Source: Bacillus_BD sp963708895
GTDB taxonomy: Bacteria; Bacillota; Bacilli; Bacillales; Cytobacillaceae
Direction of reading: 5' to 3'
Length of the DNA: 64,000 nt
Assembly: GCA_963708895.1 (NCBI GenBank)
Contig: CAVPUE010000009.1
Span: 186,001-250,000 of the forward strand
Positions 41,504-50,322 of this stretch are shown piece after piece. Numbering within the stretch: position 1 is the stretch's first letter; each line of letters starts with the position of its first letter. The notes under the pieces are model-generated. The model was not told where the DNA came from and did not search any database. It worked only from the letters and a program-made list of their open reading frames with translations. Made by a program: the position numbers and the translations under genes.

Positions 41504-42133
41504 ATGACCAAAGGAATCTTAGGAAGAAAGATCGGTATGACTCAAGTATTTATTGAAAACGGCGATCTTATCCCTGTAACAGTTGTTGAAGTGGCTAACA
41601 ATGTTGTGCTACAAAAGAAAACGATTGAAACAGACGGATATGAAGCAATTCAAATCGGTTTTGAAGATAAACGTGAGAAGTTATCAAATAAACCTGAAAA
41701 AGGTCACGTTTCAAAAGCAAATACTGCTCCTAAGCGCTTCATTCGCGAATTCCGCGGAGTTGACTTAGCTGCATATGAGGTTGGTCAAGAAGTCAAAGTT
41801 GATATTTTTGCAGAAGGCGATGTTATTGATGTAACTGGAATCTCAAAAGGTAAAGGATTCCAAGGTGCTATCAAACGTCATAACCAGTCACGTGGACCAA
41901 TGGCTCACGGATCTCGTTATCATCGTCGTCCTGGTTCAATGGGACCAGTAGCTCCAAACCGCGTATTCAAAGGTAAATTACTACCTGGACGTATGGGTGG
42001 AGAGCAAATCACAGTGCAAAACCTTGAAATTGTAAAAGTAGATACAGATCGTAATCTATTATTAATTAAAGGGAATGTACCAGGTGCTAAAAAAGCATTA
42101 ATAAAAATTAAAAGCGCACTTAAAGCGAAATAA
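41504..42133 (+). CDS. rplC: 50S ribosomal protein L3
   Basis: L3 starts 50S assembly and reaches toward the peptidyl transferase centre through its central loop. The 209-residue protein has GILGRKIGMTQVF at the start and the loop region GPMAHGSRYHRRPGSMG near residue 130, where linezolid/tiamulin-resistance changes occur; it looks wild type. TAGGAGGTG precedes it. Confidence 0.98.
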   Translation: MTKGILGRKIGMTQVFIENGDLIPVTVVEVANNVVLQKKTIETDGYEAIQIGFEDKREKLSNKPEKGHVSKANTAPKRFIREFRGVDLAAYEVGQEVKVDIFAEGDVIDVTGISKGKGFQGAIKRHNQSRGPMAHGSRYHRRPGSMGPVAPNRVFKGKLLPGRMGGEQITVQNLEIVKVDTDRNLLLIKGNVPGAKKALIKIKSALKAK

Positions 42134-42159
42134 TTAAACTAGAAAGGAGGATATTACAA

Positions 42160-42783
42160 ATGGCGAAAGTTGATTTGTACAACCAAAGCGGTTCAAAAGT
42201 TAGTGAAATTGAACTGAATGATTCCGTATTTGGTATTGAACCTAACCAACATGTGCTTTTTGAAGCAGTTATTTCACAAAGAGCTTCATTAAGACAAGGG
42301 ACTCATAAAACAAAAGTTCGCTCTGAAGTAGCAGGCGGCGGACGTAAACCATGGCGTCAAAAAGGAACTGGTCGTGCTCGTCAAGGTTCCATTAGATCAC
42401 CACAATGGCGTGGAGGCGGTACTGTATTCGGTCCTACACCACGTAGTTATAGTTATAAAATGCCAAGAAAAATTCGTCGATTAGCGATAAGATCTGCTTT
42501 ATCATCTAAAGTGTTAGACCAAAAAATGTTAGTTTTAGAGAGCCTAGTATTTGAAGCTCCAAAAACAAAAGAATTCAAAGGTGTGCTAAGTGCATTATCA
42601 GTTGATTCAAAAGCATTGATTGTCACTGCTAACCTAGATGAAAATGTAGCATTATCTGCTCGTAATATTCCAGGTGTTACAGTTTTGACTGCAGAAGGTT
42701 TAAACGTACTTGATGTAATAAGTCATGACCGTTTAATTTTTACTCAAGAGGCAGTTCAAAAAGTAGAGGAGGTGCTTGCATAA
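42160..42783 (+). CDS. rplD: 50S ribosomal protein L4
   Basis: L4 lines the exit tunnel with its extended loop (GGGRKPWRQKGTGRARQGSIRSP split across residues 61-83). The 207-residue length is standard. In gamma-proteobacteria L4 represses the S10 operon; no such role is established for Bacillus. Its stop codon overlaps the rplW start by one base. Confidence 0.98.
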   Translation: MAKVDLYNQSGSKVSEIELNDSVFGIEPNQHVLFEAVISQRASLRQGTHKTKVRSEVAGGGRKPWRQKGTGRARQGSIRSPQWRGGGTVFGPTPRSYSYKMPRKIRRLAIRSALSSKVLDQKMLVLESLVFEAPKTKEFKGVLSALSVDSKALIVTANLDENVALSARNIPGVTVLTAEGLNVLDVISHDRLIFTQEAVQKVEEVLA

Positions 42784-43067
42784 TGGATGCACGCGATATC
42801 ATTAAGCGCCCCGTTATCACTGAACGTTCTACTGATTTAATGGCTGAGAAAAAATACACTTTTGAAGTTAATACAAAAGCGAACAAAACTCAAGTTAAAG
42901 ATGCAGTAGAAGAAGTTTTTGGTGTTGAAGTTGAAAAAGTAAACATCATGAACTATAAAGGTAAATTCAAGCGCATGGGTCGTTTCGGTGGCTACACGAA
43001 CAAACGTCGTAAAGCGATTGTAAAATTAACGGCTGATAGCAAAGATATTGAAATCTTTGAAGCTTAA
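42783..43067 (+). CDS. rplW: 50S ribosomal protein L23
   Basis: L23 surrounds the tunnel exit and docks trigger factor and SRP. The 94-residue protein begins MDARDIIKRPVITERSTDLM and has the RNA-binding loop YKGKFKRMGRFGGYTNKR. Translation is coupled to rplD through the TAATG overlap. Confidence 0.97.
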   Translation: MDARDIIKRPVITERSTDLMAEKKYTFEVNTKANKTQVKDAVEEVFGVEVEKVNIMNYKGKFKRMGRFGGYTNKRRKAIVKLTADSKDIEIFEA

Positions 43068-43098
43068 TTAAAATAAAGAAGAAGAGGAGGTAAATTAA

Positions 43099-43929
43099 AT
43101 GGCGATTAAAAAGTATAAACCTACCACTAACGGCCGACGCAATATGACTTCTTTAGATTTCGCTGAGCTTACAACAGATAAGCCGGAAAAGTCATTGCTT
43201 GCTCCTTTAACTAAACAGGCAGGTCGTAATAACCAAGGTAAAATTACAGTTCGTCATCAAGCGGGCGGACATAAGCGTCAATACCGTATTATCGATTTCA
43301 AACGCGATAAAGATGGCATACCAGGACGCGTTGCCACTATCGAGTACGATCCAAACCGCTCAGCAAACATCGCATTAATTAATTATGTGGATGGTGAAAA
43401 GCGTTACATCTTAGCTCCAAAAAACCTAGTAGTTGGGTTAGAAGTTATGTCAGGACCAGATGCAGATATTAAAGTAGGGAATGCACTTCCGTTAACAAAT
43501 ATTCCTGTAGGTACTGTAATTCATAACATCGAACTTAAACCAGGAAGAGGCGGACAATTAGTTCGTTCTGCAGGAACATCTGCACAAGTTCTTGGTAAAG
43601 AAGGAAAATATGTATTAGTACGTTTAAACTCAGGTGAAGTACGTATGATCCTTGCTACTTGTCGTGCAACTGTTGGTCAAGTAGGAAATGAACAACATGA
43701 ACTTGTTAATATTGGTAAAGCAGGTCGTTCTCGTTGGTTAGGTAAACGCCCAACTGTTCGTGGATCTGTTATGAACCCTAACGATCACCCACACGGTGGT
43801 GGTGAAGGACGTACACCTATCGGACGTAAGTCACCAATGACTCCATGGGGTAAACCGTCACTTGGATATAAGACTCGTAAGAAGAACAAGAAATCAGATA
43901 AGTTTATTGTTCGTGGTCGTAAAAAATAA
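43099..43929 (+). CDS. rplB: 50S ribosomal protein L2
   Basis: L2 is needed for subunit association and peptidyl transferase activity. The 276-residue protein has the conserved GRNNQGKITVRHQAGGHKRQ and the essential histidine region NPNDHPHGGGEGRTPIGRK near residue 225. Length and start are standard, with GAGGAGG seven bases upstream. Confidence 0.98.
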   Translation: MAIKKYKPTTNGRRNMTSLDFAELTTDKPEKSLLAPLTKQAGRNNQGKITVRHQAGGHKRQYRIIDFKRDKDGIPGRVATIEYDPNRSANIALINYVDGEKRYILAPKNLVVGLEVMSGPDADIKVGNALPLTNIPVGTVIHNIELKPGRGGQLVRSAGTSAQVLGKEGKYVLVRLNSGEVRMILATCRATVGQVGNEQHELVNIGKAGRSRWLGKRPTVRGSVMNPNDHPHGGGEGRTPIGRKSPMTPWGKPSLGYKTRKKNKKSDKFIVRGRKK

Positions 43930-43989
43930 CGGGATTGCACTACGGTCCACAAGTGAGGCCGTAGAACAATCGCGAAGGGAGGTTCAGCT

Positions 43990-44268
43990 ATGGGTCGCAG
44001 TTTGAAAAAAGGACCTTTTGTTGATGGGCATTTAATGGCAAAGATCGAAAAACTTAATGAATCGAACGGTAAACAAGTAGTAAAAACTTGGTCACGTCGT
44101 TCAACGATCTTCCCACAATTCATTGGACATACACTAGCAGTTTACGATGGTCGTAAACATGTGCCTGTATACGTAACTGAAGACATGGTTGGTCACAAAC
44201 TTGGAGAATTCGCTCCAACACGTGCCTATAAAGGCCATGGTAATGACGATAAGAAAACAAGACGTTAA
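43990..44268 (+). CDS. rpsS: 30S ribosomal protein S19
   Basis: S19 sits in the 30S head near the A and P site tRNAs. The 92-residue protein starts MGRSLKKGPFVDGHL and has TWSRRSTIFPQFIGHT, both conserved. The leader GGGAGG belongs to a 60-base gap after rplB that holds the complement CTACGG/CCGTAG, a small hairpin. Confidence 0.97.
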   Translation: MGRSLKKGPFVDGHLMAKIEKLNESNGKQVVKTWSRRSTIFPQFIGHTLAVYDGRKHVPVYVTEDMVGHKLGEFAPTRAYKGHGNDDKKTRR

Positions 44269-44286
44269 TGAGAGGAGGGCATTCAA

Positions 44287-44628
44287 ATGCAAGCTAAAGC
44301 TGTTGCAAGAACAGTCCGTATTGCTCCTCGTAAAGCTCGTTTAGTCGTAGATTTAATTCGAGGAAAGCAAGTTGGTGAAGCAGTAGCCATTTTAAATCAC
44401 ACACCCAAGGCTGCTTCTCCAATCGTAGAAAAATTATTAAAATCTGCAATTGCGAACGCAGAACATAATTATGAAATGGACGCTAATAATTTAGTTGTTG
44501 CACAAGTCTTTGTTGACGAGGGTCCAACGATGAAACGTTTCCGCCCACGTGCACAAGGCCGTGCTAGTGCAATTAATAAACGTACGAGTCATATTACAAT
44601 CGTTTTATCAGAAAAGAAGGAGGGATAA
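44287..44628 (+). CDS. rplV: 50S ribosomal protein L22
   Basis: L22 lines the exit tunnel with its beta hairpin (DEGPTMKRFRPRAQGRA, near residue 80), a site of macrolide-resistance changes, here in wild-type form. The 113-residue length is normal. GAGGAGG precedes the start, and rpsC follows three bases after its stop. Confidence 0.97.
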   Translation: MQAKAVARTVRIAPRKARLVVDLIRGKQVGEAVAILNHTPKAASPIVEKLLKSAIANAEHNYEMDANNLVVAQVFVDEGPTMKRFRPRAQGRASAINKRTSHITIVLSEKKEG

Positions 44629-44631
44629 TTA

Positions 44632-45288
44632 GTGGGTCAAAAAGTAAATCCAATCGGATTGCGTATTGGCGTCATTCGTGATTGGGAATCCAGATGGTAC
44701 GCAGGAAAAGATTATGCTGAACTATTACACGAAGACCTTAAAGTACGTGAGTATATTGCAAAACGTTTAGCTGATTCTTCTGTTTCTAAAGTAGAAATCG
44801 AACGTGCTGCTAATCGTTTAAATGTCACTATCCACACGGCTAAACCAGGAATGGTTATCGGTAAAGGTGGTACTGAAGTAGAAGCATTACGCAAAGCGTT
44901 AAACTCACTTACAGGCAAACGTGTTCATATTAACATTCTTGAAATTAAAAGAGCTGACCTTGATGCAAAACTAGTTGCTGAGAATATTGCTCGTCAACTT
45001 GAAAATCGTGTATCATTCCGTCGTGCACAAAAACAAGTTATTCAACGTGCGATGCGCGCTGGTGCGAAAGGTATCAAAACAATGGTATCTGGTCGTCTTG
45101 GTGGTGCTGATATCGCCCGCTCTGAATCTTATAGTGAAGGTACAGTTCCTCTTCATACTTTACGTGCTGATATCGACTATGCACATGCAGAAGCTGATAC
45201 AACTTATGGTAAGTTAGGCGTTAAAGTATGGATCTATAAAGGAGAAGTCCTTCCTACCAAGAAGAAAACTGAGGAAGGAGGCAAATAA
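44632..45288 (+). CDS. rpsC: 30S ribosomal protein S3
   Basis: S3 forms part of the mRNA entry channel and helicase with S4 and S5. The 218-residue protein starts with GTG (GQKVNPIGLRIGVIRDWES) and has the KH domain GMVIGKGGTEVEALRK near residue 75. The C-terminal tail ends KKKTEEGGK. It is followed after one base by rplP. Confidence 0.97.
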   Translation: MGQKVNPIGLRIGVIRDWESRWYAGKDYAELLHEDLKVREYIAKRLADSSVSKVEIERAANRLNVTIHTAKPGMVIGKGGTEVEALRKALNSLTGKRVHINILEIKRADLDAKLVAENIARQLENRVSFRRAQKQVIQRAMRAGAKGIKTMVSGRLGGADIARSESYSEGTVPLHTLRADIDYAHAEADTTYGKLGVKVWIYKGEVLPTKKKTEEGGK

Positions 45289-45289
45289 T

Positions 45290-45724
45290 ATGTTATTGCC
45301 AAAACGCGTAAAGTATCGTCGTCAACACCGTGGTAAAATGCGTGGTCAATCAAAAGGTGGTACTCAAATCACTTTCGGTGAATATGGTCTTCAAGCACTT
45401 GAAGCATCTTGGATTACAAACCGTCAAATTGAAGCTGCTCGTATTGCAATGACACGTTATATGAAACGTGGTGGTAAGGTATGGATTAATGTATTTCCAC
45501 ACAAACCATATACTGCTAAACCTCTAGAAGTACGTATGGGTTCCGGTAAAGGGGCTCCAGAAGGATGGGTAGCTGTAGTAAAACCTGGTAAGATCATGTT
45601 TGAAATTGCCGGTGTTCCTGAGGAAGTTGCCCGTGAAGCGCTACGATTAGCAATGCACAAACTTCCAATTAGATGTAAGTTTGTAAAACGAGAAGAAATT
45701 GGTGGTGAATCAAATGAAAGCTAA
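45290..45724 (+). CDS. rplP: 50S ribosomal protein L16
   Basis: L16 positions tRNA in the A and P sites and completes 50S assembly. The 144-residue protein has MLLPKRVKYRRQHRGKM and the loop MGSGKGAPEGWVAVVKPG near residue 80. It overlaps rpmC by 11 bases, indicating coupled translation. Confidence 0.97.
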   Translation: MLLPKRVKYRRQHRGKMRGQSKGGTQITFGEYGLQALEASWITNRQIEAARIAMTRYMKRGGKVWINVFPHKPYTAKPLEVRMGSGKGAPEGWVAVVKPGKIMFEIAGVPEEVAREALRLAMHKLPIRCKFVKREEIGGESNES

Positions 45725-45917
45725 TGAACTTCGTGACCTTACCACTGCTGAAATAGAACAAAAAGTAAAATCATTAAAAGAAGAGCTTTTCAACCTACGC
45801 TTTCAATTGGCGACAGGACAACTTGAAAATACTGCTCGTATTCGTGAAGTACGCAAATCCATCGCTCGTATGAAAACTGTGATTCGTGAAAGAGAGATTG
45901 GCGTAAATAATCGATAA
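45714..45917 (+). CDS. rpmC: 50S ribosomal protein L29
   Basis: L29 lies at the tunnel exit beside L23. The 67-residue, mostly helical protein (MKANELRDLTTAEIEQKV..., FNLRFQLATGQLENTARI) has family length when read from ATG 45714 inside the end of rplP. An upstream start at 45699 is also in frame but adds residues not seen in the family. Confidence 0.96.
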   Translation: MKANELRDLTTAEIEQKVKSLKEELFNLRFQLATGQLENTARIREVRKSIARMKTVIREREIGVNNR

Positions 45918-45936
45918 TCAGAGAGGAGGTTCATAA

Positions 45937-46200
45937 ATGAGTGAACGTAACCAACGCAAAGTTTACACTGGACGTGTTGTTTCAGATAAAATGGATAAAA
46001 CCATCACTGTTATCGTTGAAACACAAAAAAAGCACTCTCTATATGGTAAACGCGTAAAGTACTCTAAAAAGTACAAAGCTCATGATGAGCAAAACGCTGC
46101 AAAAACAGGTGATATCGTTCGGATCATGGAAACACGTCCGTTATCAGCTACAAAACGTTTTCGTTTAGTAGAAGTTGTAGAAAAGGCAGTTATTATATAA
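45937..46200 (+). CDS. rpsQ: 30S ribosomal protein S17
   Basis: S17 is a primary 16S-binding OB-fold protein needed early in assembly. The 87-residue protein shows YTGRVVSDKMDKTITVIVE and KYKAHDEQNAAKTGDIV. GAGAGGAGG lies upstream. Standard position between rpmC and rplN. Confidence 0.97.
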   Translation: MSERNQRKVYTGRVVSDKMDKTITVIVETQKKHSLYGKRVKYSKKYKAHDEQNAAKTGDIVRIMETRPLSATKRFRLVEVVEKAVII

Positions 46201-46239
46201 TAGTTCGGAAAGCTTTTATCCCGAAGGGAGGTTACACAG

Positions 46240-46608
46240 ATGATTCAACAGGAAACACGTTTAAAAGTTGCAGACAACTCTGGTGCTCGTGAAGTTTTAA
46301 CCATTAAAGTTCTTGGTGGTTCAGGACGCAAAACTGCTAATATCGGTGACGTTATCGTTTGTACTGTAAAACAAGCAACACCAGGTGGCGTTGTTAAAAA
46401 AGGTGATGTAGTTAAAGCGGTAATTGTTCGCACAAAGTTTGGTGTCCGTCGTAACGATGGAACCTATATCCGCTTTGATGAAAATGCATGTGTCATTATT
46501 CGTGATGATAAGAGCCCTCGTGGTACTCGTATCTTCGGACCAGTTGCACGTGAATTGCGTGATAGTAACTTTATGAAAATCATATCATTAGCTCCAGAAG
46601 TATTATAA
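46240..46608 (+). CDS. rplN: 50S ribosomal protein L14
   Basis: L14 forms an intersubunit bridge. The 122-residue protein has the signature IQQETRLKVADNSGAREVL and ends RIFGPVARELRDSNFMKII. It starts the part of the array that corresponds to the spc operon; no separate promoter is visible in the 39-base gap. Confidence 0.98.
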   Translation: MIQQETRLKVADNSGAREVLTIKVLGGSGRKTANIGDVIVCTVKQATPGGVVKKGDVVKAVIVRTKFGVRRNDGTYIRFDENACVIIRDDKSPRGTRIFGPVARELRDSNFMKIISLAPEVL

Positions 46609-46643
46609 TCCAAATCTAAAAGCCTTTAAGGAGGTGCGAACAG

Positions 46644-46955
46644 ATGCATGTAAAAACAGGTGACAAAGTTATGGTCATCACTGGTAAAGATAAAGGCAAA
46701 ACAGGTGTTATTCTTGCTTCATTCCCTAAAAAGAACCGTGTTCTTGTTGAAGGAGTGAATATCGTAAAAAAACACTCTAAGCCATCACAAATGAATCCAC
46801 AAGGTGGAATTATTAACCAGGAAGCACCCATTCATGTATCAAACGTTATGCCTATCGATCCCAAGACCGGTGAACCAACTCGTGTAGGCGTAAAGGTTGA
46901 AAATGGAAACAAAGTACGTTATGCAAAAAAATCTGGTGAAGTTCTAGATAAATAG
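46644..46955 (+). CDS. rplX: 50S ribosomal protein L24
   Basis: L24 is an assembly initiator of the 50S subunit. The 103-residue protein has the KOW motif KTGDKVMVITGKDKGKTGVI at the N-terminus. AAGGAGGTG precedes the start. Confidence 0.97.
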   Translation: MHVKTGDKVMVITGKDKGKTGVILASFPKKNRVLVEGVNIVKKHSKPSQMNPQGGIINQEAPIHVSNVMPIDPKTGEPTRVGVKVENGNKVRYAKKSGEVLDK

Positions 46956-46981
46956 TCAATTGAAGAAGGGAGGTACAATCG

Positions 46982-47521
46982 ATGAACCGCCTAAGAGAAA
47001 AATTTAGCAAAGAAATTACTCCTGCTTTAGTAAGCAAGTTTAATTATAAATCAGTCATGCAAGTACCTAAAGTTGAAAAAATTGTAGTAAACATGGGGAT
47101 TGGTGATGCTGTTCAAAATGCAAAGTCTCTTGACGTTGCTGTTGAAGAACTTGCAACAATCACTGGTCAAAAACCTATTATCACTCGTGCGAAGAAATCA
47201 ATCGCTGGTTTCCGTCTTCGTGAAGGAATGCCAATTGGCGCGAAGGTTACACTTCGTGGTGAGCGTATGTATGAATTCCTAGACAAACTAGTTTCTGTTT
47301 CTCTTCCACGTGTACGTGACTTCCGTGGTATTTCTAAGAAGTCATTTGATGGTCGCGGTAACTACACACTAGGTGTTAGGGAACAACTAATCTTCCCTGA
47401 GATCGATTATGATAAAGTAAGTAAAGTACGTGGTATGGATATCGTTATTGTAACGACTGCAAATACTGATGAAGAAGCTCGTGAACTATTAACTCAAATC
47501 GGTATGCCATTCCAAAAGTAA
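46982..47521 (+). CDS. rplE: 50S ribosomal protein L5
   Basis: L5 carries 5S rRNA into the large subunit and contacts P-site tRNA. The 179-residue protein has KIVVNMGIGDAVQNAK, the P-site loop GMPIGAKVTLRGERMYEF and the end DEEARELLTQIGMPFQK. Typical length. Confidence 0.98.
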   Translation: MNRLREKFSKEITPALVSKFNYKSVMQVPKVEKIVVNMGIGDAVQNAKSLDVAVEELATITGQKPIITRAKKSIAGFRLREGMPIGAKVTLRGERMYEFLDKLVSVSLPRVRDFRGISKKSFDGRGNYTLGVREQLIFPEIDYDKVSKVRGMDIVIVTTANTDEEARELLTQIGMPFQK

Positions 47522-47545
47522 TCTCTAAATAAGGGAGGCGAAAAC

Positions 47546-47731
47546 GTGGCTAAAAAGTCAATGATAGCAAAACAAAAACGCGCGCCGAAATTTAAAGTGC
47601 AAGGATATACACGTTGCGAACGTTGTGGTCGTCCACATTCTGTATATCGTAAATTTAAGCTTTGCAGAATTTGTTTCCGTGAATTAGCTTATAAAGGACA
47701 AATTCCAGGCGTCAAAAAAGCAAGCTGGTAA
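47546..47731 (+). CDS. rpsZ: 30S ribosomal protein S14, zinc-binding type
   Basis: This is the 61-residue zinc form of S14, with CERC and CRIC pairs (residues 24-27 and 40-43). In B. subtilis the zinc-free paralogue takes over in zinc starvation; none is in this window. GTG start after GGGAGG, 25 bases after rplE. Confidence 0.97.
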   Translation: MAKKSMIAKQKRAPKFKVQGYTRCERCGRPHSVYRKFKLCRICFRELAYKGQIPGVKKASW

Positions 47732-47760
47732 AGCCCCAATTTGGGAAGGAGGTAAATAAT

Positions 47761-48159
47761 ATGGTCATGACAGATCCAATTGCAGATTTGCTTACACGTA
47801 TTCGTAATGCAAATATGGTTCGTCACGAAAAGTTAGAAGTTCCTGCTTCTAATATCAAAAAAGAAATTGCTGAAATTTTAAAGCGTGAAGGTTTCGTTCG
47901 TGACGTTGAATATATTGAAGATAATAAACAAGGTATTATCCGCATTTTCTTAAAATACGGTTCAAGCAATGAGCGCGTAATTACTGGTCTAAAGCGTATC
48001 AGTAAACCTGGCCTTCGTGTATATGCAAAAGCTGACGAAGTTCCACGTGTATTAAACGGTTTAGGAATTGCATTAGTATCTACTTCTCAAGGAGTTGTAA
48101 CTGATAAAGAAGCTCGTGCTAAACAAGTTGGCGGAGAAGTATTAGCGTACGTATGGTAA
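47761..48159 (+). CDS. rpsH: 30S ribosomal protein S8
   Basis: S8 binds the central domain of 16S rRNA. The 132-residue protein begins MVMTDPIADLLTRIRNAN and has the C-terminal STSQGVVTDKEARAKQVGGE. In E. coli S8 is the spc operon repressor; the same is not shown for Bacillus. GGAGG is eight bases upstream. Confidence 0.97.
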   Translation: MVMTDPIADLLTRIRNANMVRHEKLEVPASNIKKEIAEILKREGFVRDVEYIEDNKQGIIRIFLKYGSSNERVITGLKRISKPGLRVYAKADEVPRVLNGLGIALVSTSQGVVTDKEARAKQVGGEVLAYVW

Positions 48160-48190
48160 TTTAATTTTCAAATGAATGGAGGTGCAATAA

Positions 48191-48727
48191 ATGTCTCGTA
48201 TAGGTAAAAAGCCAATTGAAATTCCAACTGGAGTTACAATTACAATCAATGGAGATGTTGTAACAGTTAAAGGACCGAAAGGTGAATTAACTCGTTCATT
48301 TAATTCGGATATTGAAATCAAAGTGGAAGAGAATGTGATTAACTTATCTCGCCCATCTGAATCAAAGGAACACCGTTCAATCCATGGTACTACTCGTTCA
48401 CTACTTGCTAATATGGTTGAAGGTGTATCAAAAGGATTTGAAAAGTCTCTTGAGTTGATCGGTGTCGGTTACCGTGCTCAAAAGCAAGGAAAGAAACTAG
48501 TATTAAGTGTTGGTTATTCACATCCTGTTGAATTCGAACCTGAAGAAGGGGTTGAAGTTGAAGTTCCTTCAAATACAAAGGTTATTGTTAAAGGAATTAA
48601 CAAAGAGCGTGTGGGTGCACTAGCAGCTAATATTCGTCAGGTACGTCCTCCTGAACCTTATAAAGGTAAAGGAATCCGTTATGAAGGCGAAGTTGTTCGT
48701 CGTAAAGAAGGTAAAACTGGTAAGTAA
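48191..48727 (+). CDS. rplF: 50S ribosomal protein L6
   Basis: L6 lies near the sarcin-ricin loop and stalk base. The 178-residue protein is made of two similar domains and has MSRIGKKPIEIPTGVTI and the conserved end PEPYKGKGIRYEGEVVRRKEGK (split around residue 160). Standard neighbour order. Confidence 0.97.
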   Translation: MSRIGKKPIEIPTGVTITINGDVVTVKGPKGELTRSFNSDIEIKVEENVINLSRPSESKEHRSIHGTTRSLLANMVEGVSKGFEKSLELIGVGYRAQKQGKKLVLSVGYSHPVEFEPEEGVEVEVPSNTKVIVKGINKERVGALAANIRQVRPPEPYKGKGIRYEGEVVRRKEGKTGK

Positions 48728-48761
48728 TATCGCTTAGGACTAAACGAAAGGAGTGACCTAA

Positions 48762-49127
48762 ATGATTACGAAGGCTGACAAAAATGTAACCCGTAAGAAA
48801 AGACACGCACGTGTGCGTACTAAACTTAGTGGAACTGCAGCTCGTCCTCGTTTAAATGTGTTCCGCTCAAACAAGCACATTTATGCTCAACTAATTGACG
48901 ATGTGAATGGAGTTACTTTAGCAAGTGCTTCTACATTAGATAAAGATCTTACAGTTGATTCATCATCAAGTAATACTGATGCTGCTGTTAAGGTTGGCGA
49001 ACTTGTAGCAAAGCGTGCGGTTGAAAAGGGTGTAACAGAAGTTGTGTTTGACCGTGGAGGATATCTCTATCATGGACGTGTTCAAGCATTAGCAGATGCT
49101 GCACGTGAAAACGGCTTGAAATTTTAA
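48762..49127 (+). CDS. rplR: 50S ribosomal protein L18
   Basis: L18 binds 5S rRNA with L5 and L25. The 121-residue protein has an arginine-rich start (KNVTRKKRHARVRTKLSGT), RLNVFRSNKHIYAQLIDD and ends FDRGGYLYHGRVQALADAAR. GAAAGGAGTG is the ribosome binding site. Confidence 0.97.
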   Translation: MITKADKNVTRKKRHARVRTKLSGTAARPRLNVFRSNKHIYAQLIDDVNGVTLASASTLDKDLTVDSSSSNTDAAVKVGELVAKRAVEKGVTEVVFDRGGYLYHGRVQALADAARENGLKF

Positions 49128-49151
49128 TCGATAAAGGAGGGACATTAAAAG

Positions 49152-49652
49152 ATGCATCGTTTTGATCCAAATAAGCTTGAATTAGAAGAACGCGTAGTAA
49201 CGATTAATCGTGTTTCGAAAGTTGTTAAAGGTGGACGTCGTATGCGTTTTACTGCTCTTGTAGTAGTAGGCGATAAGAATGGTCACGTTGGCTTTGGTAC
49301 TGGTAAAGCACAAGAAGTTCCAGATGCGATTCGTAAAGCAATTGAAGATGCGAAGAAGAATTTAATTGAAGTACCAATGGTTGGTACAACAGTTCCGCAT
49401 GAAGTTCTCGGACACTTTGGTGCTGGAGAAATTCTTCTAAAACCTGCCTATGAAGGTACTGGAGTTATCGCAGGTGGACCTGTTCGTGCGGTACTTGAAT
49501 TAGCTGGTATTGGTGATATTCTTTCTAAATCTTTAGGAACAAATACACCAATTAACATGGTTCGTGCAACAATTGATGGACTAAAACAAATGAAACGTGC
49601 TGAAGACGTAGCAAAATTACGTGGTAAATCAGTAGAAGAACTGTTAGGATAA
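49152..49652 (+). CDS. rpsE: 30S ribosomal protein S5
   Basis: S5 helps decoding accuracy and mRNA entry. The 166-residue protein has the spectinomycin loop RVSKVVKGGRRMRF in wild-type form, VGDKNGHVGFGTGKAQEVP and a C-terminal domain ending KLRGKSVEELLG. AAAGGAGGG precedes the start. Confidence 0.97.
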   Translation: MHRFDPNKLELEERVVTINRVSKVVKGGRRMRFTALVVVGDKNGHVGFGTGKAQEVPDAIRKAIEDAKKNLIEVPMVGTTVPHEVLGHFGAGEILLKPAYEGTGVIAGGPVRAVLELAGIGDILSKSLGTNTPINMVRATIDGLKQMKRAEDVAKLRGKSVEELLG

Positions 49653-49666
49653 GGGAGGGAAATTAA

Positions 49667-49849
49667 ATGGCAAATAAATTACAAATCACCCTTACTCGCA
49701 GTGTTATTGGTCGTCCACAAGATCAACGTGAAACCGTGACAGCTCTTGGTTTACGTAAATTACATCAAACTGTTGAAAAACAAGATAATGCTGCCATGCG
49801 CGGTATGATTAATAAAGTTTCTCACTTAGTAACAGTAAAAGAAGTATAA
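49667..49849 (+). CDS. rpmD: 50S ribosomal protein L30
   Basis: A 60-residue protein of the L30 family with LQITLTRSVIGRPQDQRETV and the conserved LGLRKLHQTVEKQDN. It lies 14 bases after rpsE and 32 before rplO, as in all Bacillus. Confidence 0.96.
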   Translation: MANKLQITLTRSVIGRPQDQRETVTALGLRKLHQTVEKQDNAAMRGMINKVSHLVTVKEV

Positions 49850-49881
49850 TTTATTCTTCTTAATAACAAGGAGGTGCCAAA

Positions 49882-50322
49882 ATGGAACTTCATGAATTAA
49901 AACCTGCAGAAGGTTCACGTCATGTACGTAAGCGTAAAGGTCGCGGTATCGGATCAGGTAATGGTAAAACTGCTGGTAAAGGTCATAAAGGACAAAACGC
50001 TCGTTCAGGCGGCGGTGTTCGTCCAGGATTTGAAGGTGGTCAAACTCCTTTATTCCAACGTTTACCTAAACGTGGATTTACAAATATCAATCGTAAAGAA
50101 TTTGCAATTGTTAACCTTGAAGCTCTTAACCGTTTTGAAGAGGGTACAGAAGTTACTCCAGAACTATTAATTGAAACAGGTGTTGTTTCAAACGAGAAAT
50201 CTGGAATCAAGATATTAGCTAAAGGCAATATCGAGAAAAAACTTACTGTAAAAGCTCACAAATTCTCTTCATCAGCTAAAGAAGCAATAGAAGCTGCTGG
50301 CGGTAGTGCTGAGGTGATTTAA
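49882..50322 (+). CDS. rplO: 50S ribosomal protein L15
   Basis: L15 is a late-assembly protein with a long extended N-terminal arm. The 146-residue protein has the glycine-rich GRGIGSGNGKTAGKGHKGQ (residues 21-39) and RLPKRGFTNINRKEF. Its stop overlaps the secY start by one base (TAATG), coupling the two. Confidence 0.97.
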   Translation: MELHELKPAEGSRHVRKRKGRGIGSGNGKTAGKGHKGQNARSGGGVRPGFEGGQTPLFQRLPKRGFTNINRKEFAIVNLEALNRFEEGTEVTPELLIETGVVSNEKSGIKILAKGNIEKKLTVKAHKFSSSAKEAIEAAGGSAEVI